The translations under genes were made by a program, and so were the position numbers. Of a stretch of DNA of 64,000 nt, positions 1 through 7,867 are shown in pieces (the stretch's first letter is position 1; every line of letters starts with the position of its first letter). The notes beneath the pieces are model-generated. The model had not been told where the DNA came from and searched no databases. It saw only the letters and a program-made list of their open reading frames with translations. The stretch comes from Propionivibrio hellwigii (GTDB lineage Bacteria; Pseudomonadota; Gammaproteobacteria; Burkholderiales; Rhodocyclaceae): assembly GCF_041770905.1 (NCBI RefSeq), contig NZ_JBEUWX010000002.1, positions 930,001 to 994,000 on the forward strand, written 5' to 3'.

Positions 1-137
1 GTTAAATTATATAGTGAATTTAAAGAATCAATAAGATAGATTTGTGTAGTAATTAAAGAGAATTTAGGCAAGGCATATTGTGAATACTTGTCTAACGCAT
101 AAAACTTGGCGAGTAACATTATTTATAAATAAAGGGC

Positions 138-247
138 TAGTAGGAGGAAGAAGACCAGCCAATACAGAACCTGCGCTTCTAGGGTCAGTACTTTGATGAG
201 GAAATGGATTACACTACAACCGCTTCCGTTACTACGGCCCGGATGTG
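138..247 (+). pseudogene. Decayed Rhs core remnant ahead of a displaced tip
   Basis: This stretch aligns with the Rhs core segment seen intact near 5030-5150 (PIQNLRFQGQYFDEETGLHYN). Here a CAG codon has become TAG (ttc tag ggt, about 178-183) and one base is missing just after gaggaaa, so the frame is broken before the tip begins. The bases before 138 are AT-rich and show no homology to the other Rhs copies. It is a recombination scar that joined a new tip to this array, not a working gene start. Confidence 0.7.
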
Positions 248-724
248 GGGAGGTTTGTTTTTCAAGACCCTATCGGTTTATTGGGTGGTGATAACCTTTA
301 CCAATATGCGCCGAATCCAACATTTTGGATTGATCCAAATGGATTAATTAAATGCACAGGCATCACTGCTGGCGGTCAAAAGAGAACAACTCCAGAATGG
401 CGGCGACGTCATGGTCCAGCCAGCTTACGGGAACATCATTTAATCCCGCAAAAAATGTTGAGAAATATAAAATTTATAGACCAGCTTAAAAAGAATGGAA
501 TTAGCGATCCGATAGCATTTATTCATCGTCAAATTTCTATCATAGATAATGAAAAACACACCCAGATTCACTGCAATGGCTGGAACAATGATTTTGAGGC
601 TTGGTTTAAGGCAAATCCATCTTTTACTCAAAAAGATTTACAGAACCAATTAAAATTAATGATGCGGAATTATAATTTACCACGAGGTAGCAGGAGCTTT
701 GCTAGATCATATGGAAAAAATTAA
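245..724 (+). CDS. Displaced Rhs tip with a DUF2380-like HNH (SHH-type) nuclease toxin
   Basis: The reading frame enters at the end of the Rhs core (GRFVFQDPIGLLGG, YAPNP, then IDPNGL) and continues into a roughly 120-residue toxin domain. That domain has REHHLIPQKML followed by KHTQIHCNGWNNDFEAWF, the His-His plus HxxIH pattern I associate with the DUF2380/SHH group of HNH-fold nuclease toxins; the family call is from memory of the motif. The only available start is a GTG inside the core, so the module is probably silent unless recombined onto a full Rhs. The toxin part is AT-rich against the GC-rich core. An immunity candidate overlaps its end. Confidence 0.6.
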   Translation: MGRFVFQDPIGLLGGDNLYQYAPNPTFWIDPNGLIKCTGITAGGQKRTTPEWRRRHGPASLREHHLIPQKMLRNIKFIDQLKKNGISDPIAFIHRQISIIDNEKHTQIHCNGWNNDFEAWFKANPSFTQKDLQNQLKLMMRNYNLPRGSRSFARSYGKN

Positions 725-1286
725 CGGTAAAAAAGATATTTTAGAATATCTAAAAACACTTCTTGAAGGATCAAATATAATTCATGCCAATAAATGGATT
801 ATAAATAATCAAGAAGCCTTAAAAAAATTTCTTACTAGAAGTGAATATCTTAAAATAAAATTTGAACCTATAAAATTTGCAAAAGCATATTTAGCTGAGA
901 ATTTAATTAAATATAAGGAAAATATTCCTCATTGTAGATATGAGGAATACTTAATGACATTTACAGACGCTGCCTTGCAGCAAGATGGAAGTTTGAAAGA
1001 AGACTGGTATTCAAAAATATTTGATGGTGTTTTTTTACCATTTTTTTTGGGTAATAAAAAAGGCACAGAAGTAAAAATTCAAAGTTATTTAAAAAAACAT
1101 CAAGGAAAGAAAAGTATTCTTTCTACAAATGTTATTGATTTAATATTTTTTGCGGAAATGATAAGTACTCAAAATATTGAGCTTTCAAAATTAATTATAG
1201 AGTCAATCAGTAATTACTTTGCAAATATTAATATATTGTTTACAGAAGTTGAAAATGCAAAAATAAATATTTATTTAACGGGTTAA
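711..1286 (+). CDS. Candidate immunity protein for the DUF2380-like toxin
   Basis: 191 residues from the ATG at 711; a TTG at 699 would add four. It overlaps the end of the preceding toxin tip by 14 bases, the usual arrangement for a cognate immunity gene. The protein is Lys/Ile/Asn-rich and has no signal peptide, which suits a cytoplasmic inhibitor of a nuclease. I do not recognise a family. A GGAG lies at 693-696, close to the TTG and somewhat far from the ATG, so the start is uncertain. Very low G+C sets it apart from the Rhs core. Confidence 0.55.
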   Translation: MEKINGKKDILEYLKTLLEGSNIIHANKWIINNQEALKKFLTRSEYLKIKFEPIKFAKAYLAENLIKYKENIPHCRYEEYLMTFTDAALQQDGSLKEDWYSKIFDGVFLPFFLGNKKGTEVKIQSYLKKHQGKKSILSTNVIDLIFFAEMISTQNIELSKLIIESISNYFANINILFTEVENAKINIYLTG

Positions 1287-1352
1287 TTGGGCTGTCATAA
1301 AAACTTATAAAAGCTAGTGTTTGAACTAATTTGAATATTACATATACACTCT

Positions 1353-1467
1353 AGTTGATATAGTAAAGCCAGACCCCAAAGAAGTTCGCAGAAAAATGAC
1401 AACTACTAACAGTGGCCAATCAATGGAATTAAAACTTGAAGATGGATCTAAAATATTAATTGAGTAA
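1353..1467 (+). pseudogene. 3' remnant of an Rhs toxin tip
   Basis: About 38 codons, ending ELKLEDGSKILIE and a TAA at 1465-1467, match the last part of the complete tip that ends at 7438, with a few substitutions. The rest of that toxin and the Rhs core are missing. It sits immediately before the matching immunity gene, so the recombination event kept the immunity gene and only the toxin's tail. Confidence 0.7.
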
Positions 1468-1471
1468 TAAT

Positions 1472-1741
1472 ATGAAAAACATAAGGCCAGAAGAATTAGC
1501 TGACAATGTACAATCCAAGGCAGACTTTCTGCTTTTTTTAGATTCTTTAATTCAGGATTTTAATATAAACAAAGCGGAATGGGAAAATAAAAACATTAAT
1601 GACTATTTATTGTCAATAGAAATGTTTACAGAATATTTTGAGAACTATTATAAAAATAATTCTCTTCCTATTCCTCAGGTTGACGCACAAGCATGGAGAT
1701 TATTTGCAGATATTTTAATGGCAGGAAAGATATATGAGTAG
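1472..1741 (+). CDS. Small acidic immunity protein, DUF7660-like (copy 1)
   Basis: 89 residues from the ATG at 1472. The pattern FLxFLDSLIQDF, then EWENKNINDYLLSI and a final WRLFADILMAGKIYE resembles the DUF7660 family of small proteins often found beside polymorphic toxins; I recall the family from its pattern and cannot confirm it. No signal peptide. It differs from the copy at 7443-7712 by one noticeable residue (Met/Ile). Its cognate toxin here survives only as a 38-codon tail, so this copy would be an orphan immunity gene, possibly protecting against siblings that carry the complete toxin. Confidence 0.6.
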   Translation: MKNIRPEELADNVQSKADFLLFLDSLIQDFNINKAEWENKNINDYLLSIEMFTEYFENYYKNNSLPIPQVDAQAWRLFADILMAGKIYE

Positions 1742-1804
1742 TTACCTTAAAATGGATTAATTACTTATTTTTAATTTAAAAGTTGGAAATTATCTATTTG
1801 CTTT

Positions 1805-4582
1805 GTGAAAGCCAAATTTATTATTTTTGGCATTATTCAGGCATTTTTCCTGTTTGCGCTGTTTCTATTATGCTTTTATAGCTCTAACACTACCGGCGAG
1901 CAGACCGGGCATCTTCTCGCCAAACAAGTCGCCGGCCACATCCTGCTCGCCGACGGGCGCGCCGTACCCCAGCACAAAAGCACCCGCTACGCCTACGATG
2001 TCGCCGGACGGCTGATCGAAGCGACCAATGACGAAGGCGCTCGCATCACCTTAGCTTACGACCCGCTCGGCCGCCTGATCCGGGAAGAGCGCCACGGCGA
2101 GGGGGATGCCGCTATCTTGCATCACGCCTATGACGCCCTCGGCAACCGCATCGCCACCACCCTGCCGGACGGGCGCAACCTGCGCTGGCTCTACTACGGC
2201 TCCGGCCACCTACACCAGATCAGTCTGGACGGTCACCCTGTCTGCGACATCGAACGCGACGCCCTGCACCGGGAAATCACCCGCAGCCAGGGGGCGCTCA
2301 CCCGTCGCACCACGTACGATGCCCTCGGCCGGCCGGTCGAACAGACCGCCTATCGTACCTATCGTACCCATCGAACCCATTCCGGCGCCGATCCGCTTTC
2401 CGGCGCAATGTCCGCCCCCCCGCTTTCTGCCGCACGGCGCGGGGCGCATCCGCAGACTTCGCCCGACCCCCGGGCCGGCGCCTCATTCCCGGGTGAGCTT
2501 CCCGACCCGCACGCCGGCGACGAAGTGCTCGGCCGCCGCTATGCCTACGATGCGGCCGGCAACCTCACCGGCATCGACGATCTCATCGCCGGCCCCACCC
2601 GCTACGCCTACGATGCGCTCGGCCGCTTAATCCGCGCGACGACCGGCGCCCTGGAAGAACGCTTTGCCTTTGACCCGGCGCATAACCTCATGCCGGTCAA
2701 GGCGCTGCCAGGCAGCGCTCCGCAATCCCCCGACAATACCGGGCTGCAGGATAGCGCCCTTGAAATCCCCGACAACAGTGGGCTGGCGGGCAGCCTCTCC
2801 GCAAACGCCCAATCCACGCCGGCTACAGGACAGGGCATCCTCCGGAACAACCGCCTGGAAGTCTTTGGCGACATCCGTTACCGCTACGACACCCACGGCA
2901 ACCTCATTGAAAAGAGGATCGCCAAACACACGCATATCCGTCTTGTCTGGGATGTTGAACACCAGCTGCAGGAAGCCATCGTCACCCGCACCCTCCGCGG
3001 CCGCGCGCAGACCACCCGCACCCGCTACCGGTATGACGCCTTCGGCCGGCGTTTGGATAAATGCACGGTCCATGTTCAAGACCGGCAAAAGTCAGGCCGG
3101 CAAAGCCTAAGCCAACGAACCCCAAGCCGGACGCGCTACGACTGGGACGGTAACCGCCTGCTCTCGGAACACCGCCAGGGCAGAAGCATTCTCTATCTCT
3201 ACGAAGCCGATAGCTTTGCCCCGCTGGCGCAGGTAGTTGATACAACTAAAGCCGGCGTCAATACCGGGTTGCAGGGCAGCCTCTCTGAACCCCGCATCAA
3301 TAAAGGGATTGCGGATACCCCCTCGGAAGCCCCCGACAATAGTGGGCTAGCGGGCAACCCCTCTGAAACCCGCATCAATAAAGGGCTGCCGGGCAGCCTC
3401 TCCGCAAACGCCCAATCCACGCGGGCTACAGGGCAGGGACAAAAAGAGACTGGGGCGACCAATGAAGCTGAAAGGGACGCCGGCTTCATGTCTTTCTCCG
3501 AAAGAGATGCGCAGGCAAACGACAGGGACGATGAAGAAAACGCCGAAGACGATGACCTGAACTGGAATCCGCGTCAGGCGAGAGAAGCCTTTATGCAGGG
3601 ATTGTTGCGCGAGAAGCGCGCCATTTCCCTGCAAATGAAAACGGCCGCACTGCCCCAGCCACCGCGTCCCAACTTTGCTTTTACGCCGGAAGACGATGAC
3701 GCGCCGAAGACATGGAGGGTCCTTTACTACCACACCGACCAGATCGGTACGCCAAGGGAACTTACCGATGAGGACGGCAATATCGTCTGGCAGGCCACTT
3801 ATAAGGCGTGGGGGAATATTCTTCAGGAAAGCTGGCCGGCAGCGGACGGCGCGGCCGGGAGAAGTGCGGCAGGCGCGGCAGGCGGTCATACCGGAAGCTT
3901 TAGGCAGGTAAAGATCAGCTATCCGCCGATCTTGCATACCGTTGCGGAAGGGAATACCCTGCGGGCGCAGTGGATCGAGCAGGCGGAGGATGACCGGCCA
4001 ATACAGAACCTGCGCTTCCAGGGTCAGTACTTCGACGAAGAAACCGGCTTACACTATAACCGCTTCCGTTACTACGACCCGGATGTGGGGAGGTTCGTTT
4101 CTCAAGACCCTATCGGTTTATTGGGTGGTGATAACCTTTATTTCTATGCACCGAATCCATCAGATTGGATTGATGTATTTGGTCTAAGGTGTACCCCTAG
4201 AATAAATTTAAAGCATATTTTTCATGGGGAGATAAATAACAGAAGAAGACCGGTTGGATTTCACCATCAAGGATCTATTGGCCATGGAGATAAAGCATTT
4301 ATTATACAGAAAGGCTCAGCAAATTCACTTGGTGTTTATGAAGCAAATGTTGCAATTTTAGATTCCGCAACAGGAATTTATCTAAGAAAACAATCAACAA
4401 TGTTTCCTGATAGCTGGAATAGAGCAAAAGTTTTAGATGAAATACAAAGTGCTTATCGAGATGCTATTAACAACGGAGGGCTGAATGGAAAGAAATTTAA
4501 AGGAACATCATGCAGTGGAGTTGTGATTGAAGGATATATTGATGCAGCAGGAAATATTAATACCGCATATCCAAAAATGTAA
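1805..4582 (+). CDS. Rhs protein with hydrophobic N-terminus and EndoU-type RNase tip
   Basis: 925 residues from a GTG. The first 27 residues form one hydrophobic segment (a signal anchor or signal peptide); there is no PAAR domain. YD repeats follow (TRYAYDVAGRLIEATND and similar), two proline-rich linkers at about residues 305-340 and 485-545 built of 13-residue units, then the core signature ending DPIGLLGG. The tip starts near residue 795 and contains HIFHGEI and GFHHQG, as in bacterial EndoU ribonucleases, so tRNA or other RNA is the likely target (family knowledge). Compared with the copy at 7776, roughly 240 bases just after the leader are deleted. An immunity candidate follows 7 bases downstream. 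Whether the leader truly belongs to this gene is uncertain. Confidence 0.7.
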   Translation: MKAKFIIFGIIQAFFLFALFLLCFYSSNTTGEQTGHLLAKQVAGHILLADGRAVPQHKSTRYAYDVAGRLIEATNDEGARITLAYDPLGRLIREERHGEGDAAILHHAYDALGNRIATTLPDGRNLRWLYYGSGHLHQISLDGHPVCDIERDALHREITRSQGALTRRTTYDALGRPVEQTAYRTYRTHRTHSGADPLSGAMSAPPLSAARRGAHPQTSPDPRAGASFPGELPDPHAGDEVLGRRYAYDAAGNLTGIDDLIAGPTRYAYDALGRLIRATTGALEERFAFDPAHNLMPVKALPGSAPQSPDNTGLQDSALEIPDNSGLAGSLSANAQSTPATGQGILRNNRLEVFGDIRYRYDTHGNLIEKRIAKHTHIRLVWDVEHQLQEAIVTRTLRGRAQTTRTRYRYDAFGRRLDKCTVHVQDRQKSGRQSLSQRTPSRTRYDWDGNRLLSEHRQGRSILYLYEADSFAPLAQVVDTTKAGVNTGLQGSLSEPRINKGIADTPSEAPDNSGLAGNPSETRINKGLPGSLSANAQSTRATGQGQKETGATNEAERDAGFMSFSERDAQANDRDDEENAEDDDLNWNPRQAREAFMQGLLREKRAISLQMKTAALPQPPRPNFAFTPEDDDAPKTWRVLYYHTDQIGTPRELTDEDGNIVWQATYKAWGNILQESWPAADGAAGRSAAGAAGGHTGSFRQVKISYPPILHTVAEGNTLRAQWIEQAEDDRPIQNLRFQGQYFDEETGLHYNRFRYYDPDVGRFVSQDPIGLLGGDNLYFYAPNPSDWIDVFGLRCTPRINLKHIFHGEINNRRRPVGFHHQGSIGHGDKAFIIQKGSANSLGVYEANVAILDSATGIYLRKQSTMFPDSWNRAKVLDEIQSAYRDAINNGGLNGKKFKGTSCSGVVIEGYIDAAGNINTAYPKM

Positions 4583-4589
4583 TGTATCA

Positions 4590-4835
4590 ATGAAAGATTT
4601 TTTAGAAACTGAGATAAATGGAGATATTTCTCTTAATAGCTTTCTTGGTGGGGCTATGAGCTATATTCATAATGGATGTAAAGGAAAAGTTGAGATTACA
4701 GGAAATGCTTATAATATACTAATATACGAAAAAGAAGTTTTTATTGAGCATCTTTGGGATGACTCGATTGAGACAATAAAACTATCTCTTGATGAGTATT
4801 TAAAGATACTAAAAAGTATTTCATTTGCGAAATGA
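4590..4835 (+). CDS. Candidate immunity protein for the EndoU-type Rhs tip
   Basis: 81 residues from the ATG at 4590, seven bases after the toxin's TAA. An upstream in-frame ATG at 4527 would lie inside the toxin gene and is less likely. The protein is small and acidic with two likely amphipathic parts and no signal peptide, consistent with a cytoplasmic RNase inhibitor. The family is not recognised; position is the main evidence. G+C is low, as in the other immunity genes here. Confidence 0.55.
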   Translation: MKDFLETEINGDISLNSFLGGAMSYIHNGCKGKVEITGNAYNILIYEKEVFIEHLWDDSIETIKLSLDEYLKILKSISFAK

Positions 4836-4983
4836 ATTCTAGTGTACCTCATACAAGGCGTGGGGGAATATTCTTCAGGAAAGCTGGCCGGCAGCGGACG
4901 GGGCGGCCGGGAGAAGTGCGGCAGGCGCGGCAGGCGGTCATACCGGAAGCTTTAGGCAGGCAAGGATCAGCTATCCGCCGATC

Positions 4984-5637
4984 TTGCATACCGTTGCGGA
5001 AGGGAATACCCTGCGGGCGCAGTGGATCGAGCAGGAGGAGGATGACCGGCCAATACAGAACCTGCGCTTCCAGGGTCAGTACTTCGACGAGGAAACCGGC
5101 TTGCACTACAACCGCTTCCGTTACTACGACCCGGATGTGGGGAGGTTTGTTTCTCAAGACCCTATCGGTTTATTGGGCGGTGATAACCTTTACCAATATG
5201 CGCCGAATCCGAGTGGGTGGGTGGATCAATTAGGTCTAGAAAAGAAATGTAAAAAATGCCCATGCCCTCCCGGTACTGCAGACCCCAATAAAATTAGATT
5301 TTCCCAGCGAAGTGTTACAGGCAGCGGGCCTAAAGGAGCGGAAACATATGCAGAAATAATGCGAACTGGTGGTTGGGATTGGAAGAATGGCCCTAAGTTA
5401 AGAGTAATGAAGGTTGGAAATCATTTGGTTTCATATGATAATAGAAGATTGGCAGCAGCACGTTTATCAAAAAAAGATTGTGTTCCTATACAACAAGTTA
5501 TGCCTAGTGATGAAGGACCTTATTCTGGACAAACATGGGCTGAAGCATTTGAAAAGCGTATGACCGACAAACGGAATATTGCCCTCGGAGGCAGAGTTCC
5601 CAAGGAAGGTCTTTCTAAATTACCTATTTTCAAGTAA
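4984..5637 (+). CDS. Displaced Rhs tip with a ParB-like toxin domain
   Basis: Homology to the Rhs core begins at about 4855 (aag gcg tgg ggg), right after the previous immunity gene, with a stop just upstream; the first usable start is TTG 4984. After the core signature DPIGLLGG the tip starts at LEKKCKKCPCPPGTADPNKI. It contains IRFSQRSV, LRVMKVGNHLVSYDNRRL and AAARL, a layout seen in ParB/sulfiredoxin-like domains of polymorphic toxins; the nuclease function is inference. The tip at 7080-7438 shares the (D/N)xRRLAA motif and the Cys-rich start, so the two are distant relatives. Probably silent because it lacks a proper start. Confidence 0.55.
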   Translation: MHTVAEGNTLRAQWIEQEEDDRPIQNLRFQGQYFDEETGLHYNRFRYYDPDVGRFVSQDPIGLLGGDNLYQYAPNPSGWVDQLGLEKKCKKCPCPPGTADPNKIRFSQRSVTGSGPKGAETYAEIMRTGGWDWKNGPKLRVMKVGNHLVSYDNRRLAAARLSKKDCVPIQQVMPSDEGPYSGQTWAEAFEKRMTDKRNIALGGRVPKEGLSKLPIFK

Positions 5638-5642
5638 TAACA

Positions 5643-6080
5643 ATGAATATTCAATTGCTCTGGGAACAGAAAAAATCTTTAGCTTTTAACGGAATAATTT
5701 TTTCTAGCGGGATAGTTCAATCATTAAAATTATTTCCTAATGGAGATTTGGTTTCTATCAAAGAAGACAATATATTAAATATATTTGATCAATACACCGA
5801 AGTAGAACTAAATATTTTTGGAAATATAAAAATTGGATTTAACAAATATTTTTTTGGTGGGGGTGCATTAGGGGGGGATGGATTTATTTCTAAAGTAATT
5901 GATGAAAAAATAGAATGGATAGTTTTTTTTGACTGGTGTAGTGAATTTGGAGAATGTAATATTATAAACAATGAGTATTTGTTTTTTTATCAAGACAAAT
6001 ATTCTATCGATGGAATTTTAATCAGAGATAAACCGCCATTAGAGTTATACTGGAGATCAAAAGATCATCTATATGTTTAG
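5643..6080 (+). CDS. Candidate immunity protein for the ParB-like tip
   Basis: 145 residues, beginning five bases after the toxin's TAA. It is rich in Phe, Ile and Gly (FFGGGALGGDG in the middle) and has no signal peptide. I do not recognise a family. Position directly behind a toxin tip and low G+C are the evidence for an immunity role. The 180 bases after it are AT-rich with no gene, up to the next Rhs junction near 6262. Confidence 0.5.
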   Translation: MNIQLLWEQKKSLAFNGIIFSSGIVQSLKLFPNGDLVSIKEDNILNIFDQYTEVELNIFGNIKIGFNKYFFGGGALGGDGFISKVIDEKIEWIVFFDWCSEFGECNIINNEYLFFYQDKYSIDGILIRDKPPLELYWRSKDHLYV

Positions 6081-6376
6081 GGAAAATCTATACCTTATGC
6101 GAAGATATTTTTGATTTGCCTAGTATTTTCGTTCTTTAAAAACCTTTTTGCTTACTGACTAACGTTTTGCTTTGTTGACACAAGTCAGCTATACCGCATC
6201 GGTAGGCGGTCAAGCTAAAAATCTTGTAAATGTCAGAGTTACATGCCCCTTTCTAAAACCCTGTAGATTCTGGGCTGGCGGGCAGCCTCTCCGCAAACGC
6301 CCGATCCACGCGGGCTACAGGGCAGGGACAAAAAGAGACTGGGGCGACCAATGAAGCTGAAAGGGACGCCGGCTTC

Positions 6377-7438
6377 ATGTCTTTCTCCGAAAGAGATGCG
6401 CAGGCAAACGACAGGGACGATGAAGAAAACGCCGAAGACGATGACCTGAACTGGAATCCGCGTCAGGCGAGAGAAGCCTTTATGCAGGGATTGTTGCGCG
6501 AGAAGCGCGCCATTTCCCTGCAAATGAAAACGGCCGCACTGCCCCAGCCACCGCGTCCCAACTTTGCTTTTACGCCGGAAGACGATGACGCGCCGAAGAC
6601 ATGGAGGGTCCTTTACTACCACACCGACCAGATCGGTACGCCAAGGGAACTTACCGATGAGGACGGCAATATCGTCTGGCAGGCCACTTATAAGGCGTGG
6701 GGGAATATTCTTCAGGAAAGCTGGCCGGCAGCGGACGGCGCGGCCGGGAGAAGTGCGGCAGGCGCGGCAGGCGGTCATACCGGAAGCTTTAGGCAGGTAA
6801 AGATCAGCTATCCGCCGATCTTGCATACCGTTGCGGAAGGGAATACCCTGCGGGCGCAGTGGATCGAGCAGGCGGAGGATGACCGGCCAATACAGAACCT
6901 GCGCTTCCAGGGTCAGTACTTCGACGAAGAAACCGGCTTACACTATAACCGCTTCCGTTACTACGACCCGGATGTGGGGAGGTTCGTCAGCCAGGATCCG
7001 ATTGGGCTGGCGGGGGGAAGCAATCTGTTTGCTTATGCGCTTAATCCTACAACGTGGATTGATCCGCTTGGATTAGCTAGTAAAAAATGTAAGCTATGCT
7101 GTCCTAAGGGTACAATGGATCCTAAGGATATAAAATTTATGCAGAATAATGCAAAAAATAAAACAGGGGATTACACAGTTTTAGGAAATGCTGATGCATT
7201 AAGATCAGAAACAATCGACCCCAATATCTTGAGAATTAGAATATGGAAAGATACCTTGGGAAATTATTGGACTTTAGACCATAGAAGATTGGCGGCATTT
7301 CGATTAGCAAACAAATGTGTTCCAGTTGATATAGTAAAGCCAGACCCCAAAGAAGTTCGCAGAAAAATGACAACTGCTAACGGTGGCCAATCAATGGAAT
7401 TAAAACTTGAAGATGGATCTAAAATATTAATTGAGTAA
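6377..7438 (+). CDS. 5'-truncated Rhs with a ParB-like (RRLAA) toxin tip
   Basis: 353 residues from the ATG at 6377. Rhs homology already starts at about 6262 in the linker repeat (GLAGSLSANARST), behind an in-frame stop near 6255, so the N-terminal half is missing. The region up to about 7010 is almost identical to 3430-4100. The signature then switches to SQDPIGLAGGSNLF and a tip starting SKKCKLCCPKGTMDP. The tip has IKFMQNN, YWTLDHRRLAAFRL and an acidic end, related to the tip at 5240-5637. The catalytic assignment is inference. The DUF7660-like gene follows with its ATG 5 bases after the stop. Confidence 0.6.
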   Translation: MSFSERDAQANDRDDEENAEDDDLNWNPRQAREAFMQGLLREKRAISLQMKTAALPQPPRPNFAFTPEDDDAPKTWRVLYYHTDQIGTPRELTDEDGNIVWQATYKAWGNILQESWPAADGAAGRSAAGAAGGHTGSFRQVKISYPPILHTVAEGNTLRAQWIEQAEDDRPIQNLRFQGQYFDEETGLHYNRFRYYDPDVGRFVSQDPIGLAGGSNLFAYALNPTTWIDPLGLASKKCKLCCPKGTMDPKDIKFMQNNAKNKTGDYTVLGNADALRSETIDPNILRIRIWKDTLGNYWTLDHRRLAAFRLANKCVPVDIVKPDPKEVRRKMTTANGGQSMELKLEDGSKILIE

Positions 7439-7867
7439 TAATATGAAAAACATAAGACCAGAAGAATTAGCTGACAATGTACAATCTAAGGCAGACTTTC
7501 TGCTTTTTTTAGATTCTTTAATTCAGGATTTTAATATAAACAAAGCGGAATGGGAAAATAAAAACATTAATGACTATTTATTGTCAATAGAAATATTTAC
7601 AGAATATTTTGAGAACTATTATAAAAATAATTCTCTTCCTATTCCTCAGGTTGACGCACAAGCATGGAGATTATTTGCAGATATTTTAATGGCAGGAAAG
7701 ATATATGAGTAGTTACTTTAAAATGGATTAATTACTTATTTTTAATTTAAAAGTTGGAAATTATCTATTTGCTTTGTGAAAGCCAAATTTATTATTTTTG
7801 GCATTATTCAGGCATTTTTCCTGTTTGCGCTGTTTCTATTATGCTTTTATAGCGCTAACACTACCGG
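7324..7867 (+). repeat. Direct repeat, copy 2 (toxin tail, immunity gene, Rhs leader)
   Basis: Partner of 1353-1896. It ends where the Rhs leader of this copy meets the TAG codon at 7869. The pair lies in direct orientation about 5.97 kb apart, so unequal crossing over between them could delete or duplicate the EndoU-tipped Rhs and the modules between. Confidence 0.75.
7443..7712 (+). CDS. Small acidic immunity protein, DUF7660-like (copy 2)
   Basis: 89 residues from the ATG at 7443, placed immediately behind the complete toxin tip that ends at 7438. This copy still has its toxin, which supports the pairing and explains the orphan copy at 1472-1741. The sequence is the same as that copy apart from one Ile/Met change. 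No signal peptide, so it would act in the cytoplasm, as expected for a nuclease-type toxin. Confidence 0.6.
   Translation: MKNIRPEELADNVQSKADFLLFLDSLIQDFNINKAEWENKNINDYLLSIEIFTEYFENYYKNNSLPIPQVDAQAWRLFADILMAGKIYE

Larger units (their letters stand above)
1353..1896 (+). repeat. Direct repeat, copy 1 (toxin tail, immunity gene, Rhs leader)
   Basis: Nearly identical to 7324-7867 over about 540 bases. It covers the toxin tail, the immunity gene, a 60-base AT-rich spacer and the hydrophobic Rhs leader. Beyond it the two copies diverge where copy 2 has a TAG codon and extra Rhs sequence that copy 1 lacks. Confidence 0.75.
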
